Shown piece by piece: positions 11,811 to 22,222 of a stretch of 64,000 bases of DNA. The notes beneath the pieces were generated by a model. The model did no database searches. It had not been told where the DNA came from and worked only from the letters and a program-made list of their open reading frames with translations. Each line of letters begins with the position of its first letter. Position 1 is the stretch's first letter. A program made the translations under genes and the position numbers. Source of the DNA: Rhytidiadelphus loreus (Eukaryota; Streptophyta; Bryopsida; Hypnales; Hylocomiaceae); NCBI GenBank assembly GCA_947034895.1, contig OX344763.1, positions 54,311,025 through 54,375,024 on the forward strand. The letters run 5' to 3'.

Positions 11811-12707
11811 CTGCAAGTTGAAACTGTAAAATTAACCAATGTGCACTGACTTGCATCCTTAGATCCAAACTAATACATAAATAAAAATATAATGGTGAAC
11901 CATATATGAATGAACAAAAGAAGAGTCAAACACTCAAAGGCAAAGGTTCAAGTACAAAATAGATATCTTCAATACAAAATGCTCTCAAGCAATATGTCCC
12001 CAAAACAACACTTATATAATGAAATTAGTCAATATCTACATCTTCCTCTGAGTCTGAGCTCAAGTGAATGAAGATGGGTTCTCCTAATCCTTGAGGTGCG
12101 CTACGTGCACAATCACAAGTCTCCTCCATCAATGGACCGTCAATGGTAAAAGACATCTGAGTGTCTGAGGTATACTCTGTGTCTGAACTCTCGGGAGACA
12201 AGAACATGACCGAATGGTCTCTAGCTCCACTAAGGGTTAACTAAAGATGTCTACGCTTTAATGTTGGCGTAAAGGAACGTTCACAATTTGTTGCACGTGT
12301 ATCACTGACCCGACTCTGCACAGAGCTCTCAAATGCATCAACGGCACGATCAGCAGCATCCATCACATCATCAAAACTTACAATTACATCTTCGTCAACT
12401 TTTACCTCTTGAGCTCCCTTCTCTTCTTCAAAATCTTTAGACACCTCCATGTTTGCATCCAGTGGTGTTAGAGGCTGAGATGGGCCTGCCTCAAGAGTGA
12501 CTGGGACGGGAGGAGGCCTAGGCGTTGGTGAAGATGCATCTTGACCTCGTCTTGCCCTCTGTATAAATGAAACATTGACAAAGTATAAAATCATTGAGTA
12601 CGTATATACTTTTTGATATTCCTATAGCTAATGCAAATCCTAAGAGCATTGGCAGCTCCTCTAAGCACCCCTGAAATTTGCAAAAGAAAAATGTTTTAAA
12701 AAAAAAA

Positions 12708-13318
12708 GGAAGCCACTCCCAACCTGGCCTCGTGTGCATGGGAAGCCAATTTCACAGGGGTGGATTGGTTCCCCCGTAAGGGAATTCCCCGTGCGACACA
12801 GCCTCCCAAGCTTACGCTGAAGGCACCTTGGAGCGTCACGTGGCTGCCAGCCCCGCCAGAGGGGTCGGCTGATTTGAGCAAGCTCGAATCCGCGGAGGTC
12901 CCCCACCCAGCGGCGAGTGCACCCTCGGATCCGAGAAGGGATCACCAGCTTCGCCGGGGACCCCAAAAAATTTAAGAAAAAAAAGGAAGCCACTCCCAAC
13001 CTGGCCTCGTGTGCATGGGAAGCCAGTTTCACAGGGGTGGACTGGTTCCCCCGTAAGGGAATTCCCCGTGCGACACAGCCTCCCGAGCTTACGCTGAAGG
13101 CACCTTGGAGCGTCACGTGGCTGCCAGCCCCGCCAGAGGGGTCGGCTGATTTGAGCAAGCTCGAATCTGCGGAGGTCCCCACCCAGCGGCGAGTGCACCC
13201 TCGGATCCGAGAGGGGATCACCAGCTTCGCCGGGGACCCCAAAAAATTTAAAAATAAAAAGGAAGACACTCCCAACCTGGCCTCGTGTGCATGGGAAGCC
13301 AGATTCACAGGGGTGGAC
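12708..13318. repeat. GC-rich tandem repeat, 276-277-bp unit, about 2.2 copies
   Basis: Units start at 12708, 12985 and 13261 (last one partial), each with GGAAGCCACTCCC or GGAAGACACTCCC after a poly-A stretch. The two full units differ at only a handful of positions and each ends in CCCCAAAAAATTTAA plus A-rich sequence. They are far more GC-rich than the host intron and are absent from the same intron in element B. The A-rich junctions would fit head-to-tail SINE-like units or a young minisatellite. I find no clear Pol III box. Confidence 0.85.
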
Positions 13319-13339
13319 TAAAAATATAGACGATGAGGT

Positions 13340-13810
13340 TGTTTAGGATGTAGAGAATACCTGTGGGATCGGAAGAGCTCATGTTGGCGGCGCAGTGGAA
13401 TCTTGCGAGCCTCCCCGGACGTGCCTTCTCGTATTTCGGGTCATCGTTCTCTGCGCAGAGGGAAGATGAATGTGTAAGTGAGTGGTGCCGTGTGTGAATC
13501 TCGCGGGGTGCGTGGTAGCAGGTTCAAAAATGTACTGGAAGCAGTGGTCGTAGTGGACACCAGAATTTCAGGTGCGAGGCAACACGATATCCAAGCTGGG
13601 ATCTTTCCGTTTCGCTCCTAGGTAACAGTGAATTCGTCCTACATTCCTTATTCTGAAACTCGGCGGGTAGTCTTTTCCGATTAGAGGGATGATCCTGGAC
13701 ACGTGCCGCGGGGGCAGAGTGGCCTGCATGACCGAATCCACAGGAGTTGCTATGGAAGGTTCCTTCATGCTCTGAAGGCGCCATGAGAGAGAAGGCACTT
13801 GGTGCACTGG
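13340..13810 (-). other. GC-rich block with a coding-like minus-strand frame, origin unknown
   Basis: Composition rises sharply compared with the flanks. The minus frame from 13807 to 13568 has an ATG and 79 codons of non-repetitive sequence (for example FRIRNVGRIHCYLGAKRKDP) that reads like real protein. It sits inside the intron of the SIM-like gene and has no counterpart in element B. A captured host-gene fragment, as Pack-MULEs carry, is one explanation. I cannot name a source. Confidence 0.3.
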
Positions 13811-14107
13811 TTATGTAGCTTTCTAATTTGGTACTGAAGAAATCTGACGTGGAAGTGGCGCATTCAATTCAGGAAGCAAAGCATTCAGTTCAAGGCAGCA
13901 ATGCATGCAATTCGAGGTAGGAACATATTAAGCTCAAGGCAGAAAAGCATTCACTAATGAGGCATCAACTTGTTTTTTTATGACGCGAATGCCTCCGTTC
14001 GGCTAGGCCCATTCGCGCTGGTGACGTTCATGCTGTAGTTCGCACAGTTGATCCCCACCCGGTCGAGAACATGTTGATAGAATGATTTAAATTAAAAAAT
14101 TCTTTCT

Positions 14108-14242
14108 CACAGTGCATGATCTGCATGCCCTAGAACTCTTGCGGGCTAGCCTGGTGTGCAGGTTGAATAAGTTTTATTTTCCTGATATGATCTACAAGCC
14201 CATGAACTCATGCGGGCTAGCCATGTGTATAGGTTTAGTTAT
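14108..14242. repeat. Imperfect tandem duplication, about 72-bp spacing
   Basis: Two copies of a segment holding GCGGGCTAGCC, preceded by ATGATCT and CCCTAGAACTC or CCCATGAACTC, and followed by a GTGT-AGGTT block. The rest of 13811-15149 is AT-rich intron with no gene seen. Confidence 0.55.
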
Positions 14243-15455
14243 TTACATTTTCTTCACGTGTAGTTGATTCTGATATTATTGCCCTTTGCATAGGTGACAT
14301 GGGCAAATCTAATCCAATGGTGAGTGCCGTATTCAGGAATTGGCCATTTTATATCTTGAACTCATTATTGAGGAGATTAAACTTCGTGAAATGTTTTAGG
14401 CTTAATCATCCTTCAAAGTCAAGTGGATTTGGCAGGTTCACCAAATTGTTTCATATTTTCTGATGCTTCTTGACATTAGTTATGAATCTTAAAAGTTCAA
14501 GTGAAATGGGAACTAAAATTTCCCACCGCTTGAAACATACAGAAGAAAGATTTTGAATTCCAAGAAAGTTGAATTCTGGAGACCACAAAATTAGATTGGT
14601 TTTTCATTTATTCTGAAGGAATTTTACTAGAAACAAAAATAAGGTCTAACTAAGTATTCTATAGGTTGCAAGGTTTCCAGTTTCAGTCCTCTTTCAACCC
14701 ACACAATGTTTTATTGAAAGTTGTCAATGACAAAGGGTAAGCTTATCACATTTGAAGAAGCCATGTACTCAATTGCCACAGTATGCCCTATGCTTAAGCA
14801 TGGAATGGCTTGTTTTATTCTTCTATGTCAATAATGCACCATAAATTTAAACTATTTGAAAACACCGATCAATGCTCTATGGACCTCTATATATTTGATG
14901 CTCAAGATCTATAGACATTTAGTCTAGATGATTTGAAGTCCAGACTAAACTAGTAAAAGAGTTCCTCAAACATCTCTCTGACTCTATTCACAAGTGAATG
15001 CAATCCTTATAACCAGACTCCTCAAAGAAAAGAAGAAATGAAATGACTCCATCAACTTTGTTGTGGAAATTAGTGTCTGCAAGGCCCTTCCATGAATATC
15101 AAACCATAGGGTTTAGGGATATTTGAAAAGCAACCACAAATTATCTTACATTTGAGACGTCCGCTGCCCTTTTGCCGCGCTGTAAACTTCTATTTTCCGA
15201 TGACGCCTCCTGAGTTGCTCCAACACCATCAACGGGAGCCTCCTCCTCTCCACCAGTACTACCAATTCCATAGCGCAAAACTCTCCGGAGATCTGCAGAT
15301 GAAGGCTCAGTAGTCTTGGGCGGCACTCTCCCTCCTCTTGTCATCCTGGATCGTTTCAACGCCTTGGCAGACGAAAAATACAATGATCCACGTCTCTTTC
15401 CTCTCCTACCTTGCTTCAAACTAATCAAATCAACAACAACACTGTCTACAAGCAT

Positions 15456-16529
15456 GAAGGGAGAAGAGAATGTCTGAACCTTGACACTCTCAACTACAAG
15501 ATGTAAAAGGAAACGAAACTACAAGAATGAGGTCAATGGACACAAATGGCCCTTTGTATGTTTGGCCAAGTACGTCAAGGAAGAGCCGTCACATTTATTC
15601 CGCAAGTGATGAGATGCGAGAAAATAATTTCTCATAGTACCTACTTCTGTCAGGTTCATAGAGGCGTCGTCAAAATAATATCCACAAACGAGGCCCTGAC
15701 ATTGGGGGCTATGTCAGTTTTAGGGAATTTACCCAAAAGTACGTAGATCAAGAAATTAAAATTCGTCTATTCCGATGTAGGTACAAGTTCCAAGATTTAC
15801 ATATACCAATGCATATTCAAAATGGCGTGTGGTGAAATGACGTAAATGATGTACCTAAATTGAATGTTGCAGTCTTTAATTCATTTGGTTCTATTTAATT
15901 CACTACGGTTTCAAGACATAGGAATCATAGATTAAAAAAGTGGGTTCAGGTTAATGATACTTGTTTGATGATCTATGAAATCCAATAATAGTAATTGGAA
16001 AAACGTTAAAATTTCAATCTCCGTCCATAGTACCATAAATGAATTAAAAAAATTAATTAGAACCAAATTTGACGTCATATGCAAAAGTATGGAAGGAACT
16101 TGTATGGATGTGTTCCTACCTACTTAGGTCAAGCGTAGTTTTCATTTTCCCCATTAAAAAGCATTCACATTAATTGAAAATAATGTATATAGATATCCCT
16201 AATCCGCCGTAAACATTTATTAAGCATTCACCTCTAAATCACTGATGTTGAGAAAGAGTTGATTATGTTCTATTGTCACGTAGTAAATTCAATTCAGTTT
16301 TCAAAAATATATTATTGTTTCCATAATAATATCAGTGCCATTGCAATAAAGATCTACACAACCAAAATATGCCGCATAGTATTGATTGAACAATGAATAC
16401 ATAAGAGTAGCCAAATAGAAGGCCACGAGGAACTGCAATCATACAAGACCCAAAGTTTGGTTGTTTACCTCGTCTCTTGTGTTGGATTCAATTGTCAATG
16501 TTGTTGAAGGGTCTCTGTAGGGTTTAGCA
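15456..16529. promoter_or_regulatory. Divergent intergenic region between SIM-like gene and transposase
   Basis: The two flanking genes start back to back, so promoters for both must lie here. The DNA is AT-rich. Several TATA-like strings occur (for example GTATATAGATAT near 16186), but none stands out. The counterpart in element B is about 44740-45667. Confidence 0.45.
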
Positions 16530-19500
16530 ATGGCTTGGCTTAGAGTTGATGGTCACGACATTCCTCTTGTGTTTCCAATAGTAGACGGTGGATTCGCTAG
16601 AGTTCCTTGTCACCTTTTGCACGTCCGTTTTAGATTTGTAGAAACCTCCATCTATGTCGAGGAAGAGAAAAATACGGAATTAGGGGAAGGGCTACAATCT
16701 ATCCCAATTCCGAGGTCATTGGAGGATGGAACGCATTGTTGGTACCTTGGTCCTGGGAACTATAGAGCATATGGACTTCCACTCTCTATGCTAGGTACAT
16801 GTACAAAAATCCAGAGTCGCCAATTTGATGGTTCTACGGTCGATATGCCGTGTAGTCCTCATGCCGTGTCACCCAGTACACCTAGAGTTGCTCTGCCAGT
16901 CCTACACATGCCTACAGTACTTCCTATCGTGAAAGAGGAGAGATTAGATCCAATTATAGAGTTGTCTACCGAATCAGAAGGAGAGTCTCCCAATGTCAAT
17001 GCTGAAAAGCAAAGTTCTTCTTCCCGGATTGCATCTGACGAGACAAATATTGTGAAATCACTATCTTGTAAGGTCCCATGTAGAAGTCTCTCTAATTCCT
17101 CAAAGTCACTATCCTTACCTCGACAAGATGTAGTAGCGAAAGAAAGCATAATGGATTGTCTAAAGAGACTTGCCACTATGCATCATTCTCGAAACGAACT
17201 GTCGTCAATGGATCTAAGCACCGTGAAGCACCAGCGGGTTCCATTTCTTCCACCTATATTCAACGGGGATGTCATCTTCGAATTGCCTCCTTGTGGGTCA
17301 TCTTCATCTTCATCGGGGGCCAAGAACTTAGAAGGAATGGACAAGCGCTATGATGGACATCCGTGGTGCAAGCTAATGACCACGAACATTCACAACTCGG
17401 ACAACCTCAAAATTCGTAAGTCGTACTGTGCTGGCCATCTTGCTTGTCAGAATGACAATTGTGAGTATTTAAAGAGAGCTTCAAAGCGAAACAAAACTGA
17501 GTGGAGTGGCTATACTGTGTTTCGTTTTACTGCTGGTGGGTGTCCCCCAAAAGAATGTACCCTAGTTTGCAAGGTTTGCAAGATGGCACCGACGTGTCTT
17601 GACACATGCAAAGCTAGGATATACTTTGTGTACACTGATAACCCAGAAATGACTAGGGCCGCTATTCACTTTGGAGAGCATGGCCACCTAGTTGCTAAAG
17701 GCATGTATAGAGATTCTACTGAAATGATTTGCGGACTCATTGCGGAACAAGTGGCCAAAACACCGATGGCCACGAACTCTGCAATCACTCTCTCTGCTAG
17801 TAAAGACTTCCTGGCAAGCTACCTATTTCACGATGGAGAGGGGGAGAAAGAGATGCTGAAAGCGGAAGAAATGGAGGAGGTCATGGACCGCTTCCAATAT
17901 TTGAGTAGTCCAAGTATTCGCAACGTGATCTCCACTTTCCGGTCTAACAACTGAGGAGGAATAATCGACAACATTATGACCATGAAAAAGGAGTCAAAGT
18001 TTGAGTTCATACATGACAGCGTCTTCCTAGGTCAAGGTAAGGAAAAGGTATACATTTTCAAGATGCTTACTGAAGGACCAGGAAGTGGAGTCGACCTTGT
18101 AAGGCGAATGCAATCGGAAGGGGATCTGCAGAATGCGTGGTTGATGTTCGACCACGTGAAGCGCGTGAAGGAGTGGACCACAATGGCCTGCCATGTGTAT
18201 GATACCGAGTACAAGAAGGTAATGACTATTGCATTGTGCGACATGCAATCCAAAGATACCGAAGTTCAAGTACAATTTTGGCAAAGCTTAAACGCGGTCA
18301 TGCATCGCCACGGAGTGAGAAACCCTAACTTTAAAGGATTTATGGCAGACAGCGCTATGGCCAATTGGAATGCGGTCCGCATTGTCTATAGAAGTGGATC
18401 TGCCAATGTTGAAATGGAGAATCGCGAGAGGACATGTTTGTTGCATTGGAGTACCTCTCTTCACAAGCATACACAAAAATACATCAAGGAAGCATTTCAA
18501 CAGCAACATATTACTTTGTGTAAGCAATACAAAGATTCAAAGAATATGGACCAAGCGGAGGTTCGTTACCTTGCAATACAGTCTTGGTGGTTGTCATCTG
18601 GAGTTGCCAACGAAGAAGCTCTACATCACTTACAACACTGGCTAGCTTTCTGGCATTTCCGGTATCGCCGATGGGGAGGCTTCATGGACATGGTGAGTGA
18701 ATCTTGAAATTGAATTAGTAAAAGTGTTTAAGGTTGTAAGACTCATATTCTAATTAGAAGTTGAAATTCCTTTATTTTTATCTTTTATTTCTTATTTTTT
18801 TAAATTCATTGGGCCCTTTTTATTTCCGTGGTACCAAAAAACGAGGGGTCTTCAACACGCTATAATAACTTGCCTCGGCTCCGACGGATGTATTTATATT
18901 GTCACCATGACCCCCTAATTTTAGTTCTTGGATCAAAAATATCCAATGTTGGTAGTACAGAATGTTAAATGTCCCTAATTTTTTGAATAGATAAGGATTT
19001 AGGGAGTAGCGATAGCAGTCATTGCAAGTCCTTCTTCTAAAACTATAGAGTGAATGAAGATAAATTATTTATAAGTTGCCAATTACTACTTTTGTGAACG
19101 TCCATTACTAACTATTTTATGGTCCTGTTTGAAATATTTAGAAACTAAATTTGGAAGAGATGTTGGACTTGCCATCGTGCAATTTATCCGAAACGGTGCA
19201 CAACAAGTGGCTACAAATGTCTGGAAAGCGAGGAAACAACTTGTTTGACACCACATGTGATGATAGTATCCGTGCTTGGATGCAAATGACAAACTATCGT
19301 GCATACTTGAAAGGATACGCATCGGGATCAGGGCCGTCAAAAGGGGAGTTGAGACTGAGAGTTGCTAGAAGAAGTGGAGATCCCAAAAAGATTGCAGAGG
19401 CACTAAACACATTGCCTGGAGCAGAGGGGGTGGGAACCAAAGTACCACACTTGGAAGGAGAAGAAATATTTGGCAGTACAAAGAGGAAGTTGGACGTGCC

Positions 19501-20530
19501 CATTGGTGATGCAGGAGATTCACATAGGCCGGACAAGATCAATTTTTCTCAACCCCGTGTGAGAACAAGGTCCAACACAAGTGTTTCTGAATCTTCTAGA
19601 GATAAAGATAAATACCTTGTTGCAAATACTTCCGGCCATGTTACGGTAGCATTTGAAAGCGATTGTGATACATCAAAATGGCACATTGCGAGAATCAGCC
19701 ACAGATCTGCCGCCAAATGTCAAGCTCAACAACAAAGATCAAACATCAAGTGCACCAGCAAGATTGAAAAAGGGAAGAAAGGAACTCCAGCCCCTACCTA
19801 CCGCGGTAGAAAAGAAGAGTATGGGAGTAAGCGCCAGGTGGTGGTTGATTTTTGGTTTTGTTGGGATGACATCGAACGATGCGTGAAAGGTACAAAACGG
19901 AAATGGGTTCTCGATTGGCCGGAGGTACCAGAGGTTTGGCCTGTTTTGTCTGGAACTAACCTAAACCGAGAAGAGACATTGTTATTGCAACATGCAGGAT
20001 TTCGCCTCCAAGAACGACCAATACTGTCGCCACGTCAATTGTTCAACATATCAAGGATTTTCAAACCTGCTTTGTATGACCACCCTCCATCGAAGAACAT
20101 TGATGTGTATCCAACTGTGAGGAATAGTAGAGCCATTCGAAGGATTGCAAACGCACCTACTGCAGAACAACGGAACAAGTGGGAAAGTGCAGGTAATGTG
20201 AGAGGGCAAATTTTAGGAGTAGCATTGCTCCCTTTCCCAGGCCTTGGTGCAATAGTGGAGTTAGAGACAGGGTTAGAGCCAAACAAAAATGCATATCGAG
20301 TTACAGTAGGCCAATTCCCAGCATGCACATGTCCAGACTTTGTGAATATGGCAATTTCTGCTATTGGAGGTCGGCAGCAGTACGTGAATTGCAAACACTT
20401 GTACTATTTGTATAGGTATTTTTGCAAGATGGATGTCAACAAAGATAATTTCATTCATGCACCAAGTTATAGCTTCAATGAGTTGAAGCTACTACTAGTT
20501 CGAGCTGGAATGATCACACTTCCAGAATAG
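16530..20530 (+). pseudogene. SWIM-zinc-finger MULE-like transposase, one in-frame stop
   Basis: Exons 16530-18692 and 19142-20530 join in phase 0 (donor ATG|GTGAGT, acceptor ATATTTAG) to give 1,183 codons, interrupted once by TGA at 17952-17954, where element B has TGT (Cys). Residues about 270-385 form a Cys/His-rich zinc-binding region (HLACQNDNC, CKVCKMAPTC, ending HGH), reminiscent of the WRKY-GCM1 or FLYWCH fingers of MULE transposases. The DDE-like core lies around 530-720, with candidate acidic residues at D541 (MFDHV) and D607 (FMADSAMANWNAV) and a following LLHW. I cannot place the third acidic residue. A SWIM finger, CxC-x19-CxH, uses C1116, C1118, C1138 and H1140. The role would be binding and cutting the element ends. 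Apart from the stop it looks intact. Confidence 0.8.
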
Positions 20531-21831
20531 GCATGGATACATGTTCCAATGTACTTCAATTGTAATGCACTCATTTTTATATATTACAATTGAAATGATT
20601 TGATGCATAATTTTTTCATTTAAATTCCATTTCCATTTCTAGTTGGGTATCCATTTTGTCCATTTTCTCCCTAATACTCTCCATTTTGAAGGTCCACTTT
20701 TATTCTTCATTATGGCCCTCCATTTCCCTCCTTTTCTTCATTTGTCTTTTGAGATCCAGGCCATGTTTTACATTTTTTTCATTTTTTTTTCTACAAGGTC
20801 TCCCAAAATATCAAAATTGGCCAATCCATTACCCTAATGAAACCCATAAAATGCACCTTTTAGTTATTTTTAAATCCAATAAGAAGAGATGAAGGAATGC
20901 ACTTGAAGATGACAATAACATGCCTACCACTATGATTTAAAATAATCATGTCACCCTACCAATCTATGCAATAATGATAAACATATGACTGTATTTGTAT
21001 GATGATGACATTGATTTGAATTCGGTAGCAATTTACCATGTTAAAACTACATGGCCAATGGAAAGCTCCAATCACAATTAATTATAATGGCCCAATGAAT
21101 GCACTGAATTGTGATAGTCGACTTCCCATTGGTTTTGTAGATGTAAGTTGATTTGAACTCAGTCCTTTTATAGCATCTCATGTAGCCAACCCCAACCGGT
21201 ATGGGATATGTTGCACGCAGCAATGCTAGTACGTGACTATGTGAGCGACAAGTGCTTATGAGTGCTAACAATGTAGAAGTCCAATGTTCTAAGTCCCTAT
21301 CCATGTGTCCCAAAATGATTGGCATTTTGGAACATGCCACGACAAGACCGTTCAGACCCTACACCCTCAAACCTTAGCGTCAATGAGAAATGACTCCCAC
21401 CCTTAACTTGACCCCTCATTTCTTTTTCTATTTTTTTGGACAACACCGCGGGCACCAATCCACTTTTCTATTTTTTGGGGACGCTAAGGTTTCCCCTAAA
21501 CCTTAGCCTCAATTAGAAATGACTTCCAATGTCAAATTGACCCTCATCATTTTCCTATATTTTTCCCTTAACCGCCGTGGTCACCAACACACTTCCCCAT
21601 TTTATTGGGAGCTCAAATTACCCTAAATATTAGCCTCCATACAAAATGACTGTCGGTCTCACTATTTGGTGGATTATTTGTACTACAAAGAATTCGAACA
21701 CCATATAAAATATTTACTGATCCACGGTAATAGGATCCACAATTATATGTCCCAAATTTACCATTAATAGCAAAAAAAATTCAACTTCTTGATTTTTTGG
21801 GTGTAAAAATGGGAATTTTTTTGTTCTAGGC
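20531..21831. other. Right internal flank of element A with three tandem units of about 128 bp
   Basis: No gene is seen. Units begin near 21371, 21500 and 21627 with ACCTTAGCGTCAATGAGAAA, ACCTTAGCCTCAATTAGAAA and ATATTAGCCTCCATACAAAA. Two of them also share a CCACTTT or CACTTCCCC block. The units diverge to the right and run toward the terminal subrepeats. Confidence 0.6.
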
Positions 21832-21911
21832 TCTAGGCTCACAGGCTCCAGGCTCCACGCTCACAGGCTCACGGCTCCAAGCTCGCACGCTAGCATCATT
21901 GAACTTCAAAA
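21832..21911. repeat. Right terminal inverted repeat of element A plus target duplication
   Basis: Stacked GGCTCACAGGCTCC / CACGCTCACAGGCTC subrepeats end in GCTCGCACGCTAGCATCATT, then G, then AACTTCAAAA (21902-21911). Read on the minus strand this matches the left end at 5817 and the right end of element B at 51845-51927. Confidence 0.8.
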
Positions 21912-22222
21912 CGGATGAGACCGGGCAATCCAAAAAATCCACTAGAAATTTGAATCAAAATTGAATATTTTTTTCTTGTACATTATATTTTCCTTTAAAT
22001 GGGAAGCTTTGATTCATTCCAACTGGATTAATGATGCAAAAGTTATGGATTTTCTTGTTTTGTGGGCTATCATAGGAATATCTCGAAAGAAATTTTTTTC
22101 TTCCACTTAGAATGCTAATATTTTTCAAGCTATATGGTCAAACATCACCAAAAATTTATAACATGATGTAAGACAAGTGTAGGACAATTGCGAATATTCA
22201 TTTGTACAAAAAGTTCATCACG

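Larger units (their letters stand above)
12025..15455 (-). pseudogene. Disordered acidic protein with SIM-like C-terminus (transposon cargo)
   Basis: Two exons, 15455-15150 and 12558-12025, join in phase 0 (donor GTAAGA, acceptor TTTATACAG) to give about 279 codons with one in-frame TAG at 12241-12243. The N-terminus is basic (KQGRRGKRRG), the middle is Pro-rich and then acidic, and the end reads SPESSDTEYTSD and finally IFIHLSSDSEEDVDID. Element B conserves that tail as VVFILLSSDEDEDVEID. A short hydrophobic strand followed by Ser and acidic residues is the pattern of a phospho-dependent SUMO-interaction motif; this is inference from pattern only. The TAG falls in a stretch of about 36 nt that copy B lacks. 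I recognise no catalytic domain. The 2.6-kb intron holds the tandem repeats at 12708-13318. Confidence 0.6.
5817..21901. mobile_element. Element A: 16.1-kb MULE-type DNA transposon with three genes
   Basis: The ends are imperfect inverted repeats with cores GCTATTGTGCGAGC (left, from 5824) and GCTAGCGTGCGAGC (right, reading inward from 21895). Each continues into subrepeats of the AGCCTGTGAGC type (5834-5878; reverse complement at 21832-21890). A 10-bp target duplication flanks them. Order inside: left end, about 0.9 kb, ParB-methyltransferase-like gene (minus), disordered SIM-like gene (minus), about 1.07 kb divergent intergenic region, SWIM transposase (plus), about 1.37 kb, right end. Conserved terminal subrepeats, a SWIM-finger transposase and 9-10-bp duplications are Mutator-superfamily traits. 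Element B repeats the gene order. Each gene has an in-frame stop, so this copy probably cannot move by itself. Confidence 0.82.

Noticed and set aside
12661..13308. 215-codon minus-strand open frame and overlapping plus-strand frames
   Set aside because: They track the 277-bp tandem repeat and repeat their own peptides with that period; there is no start context or domain.
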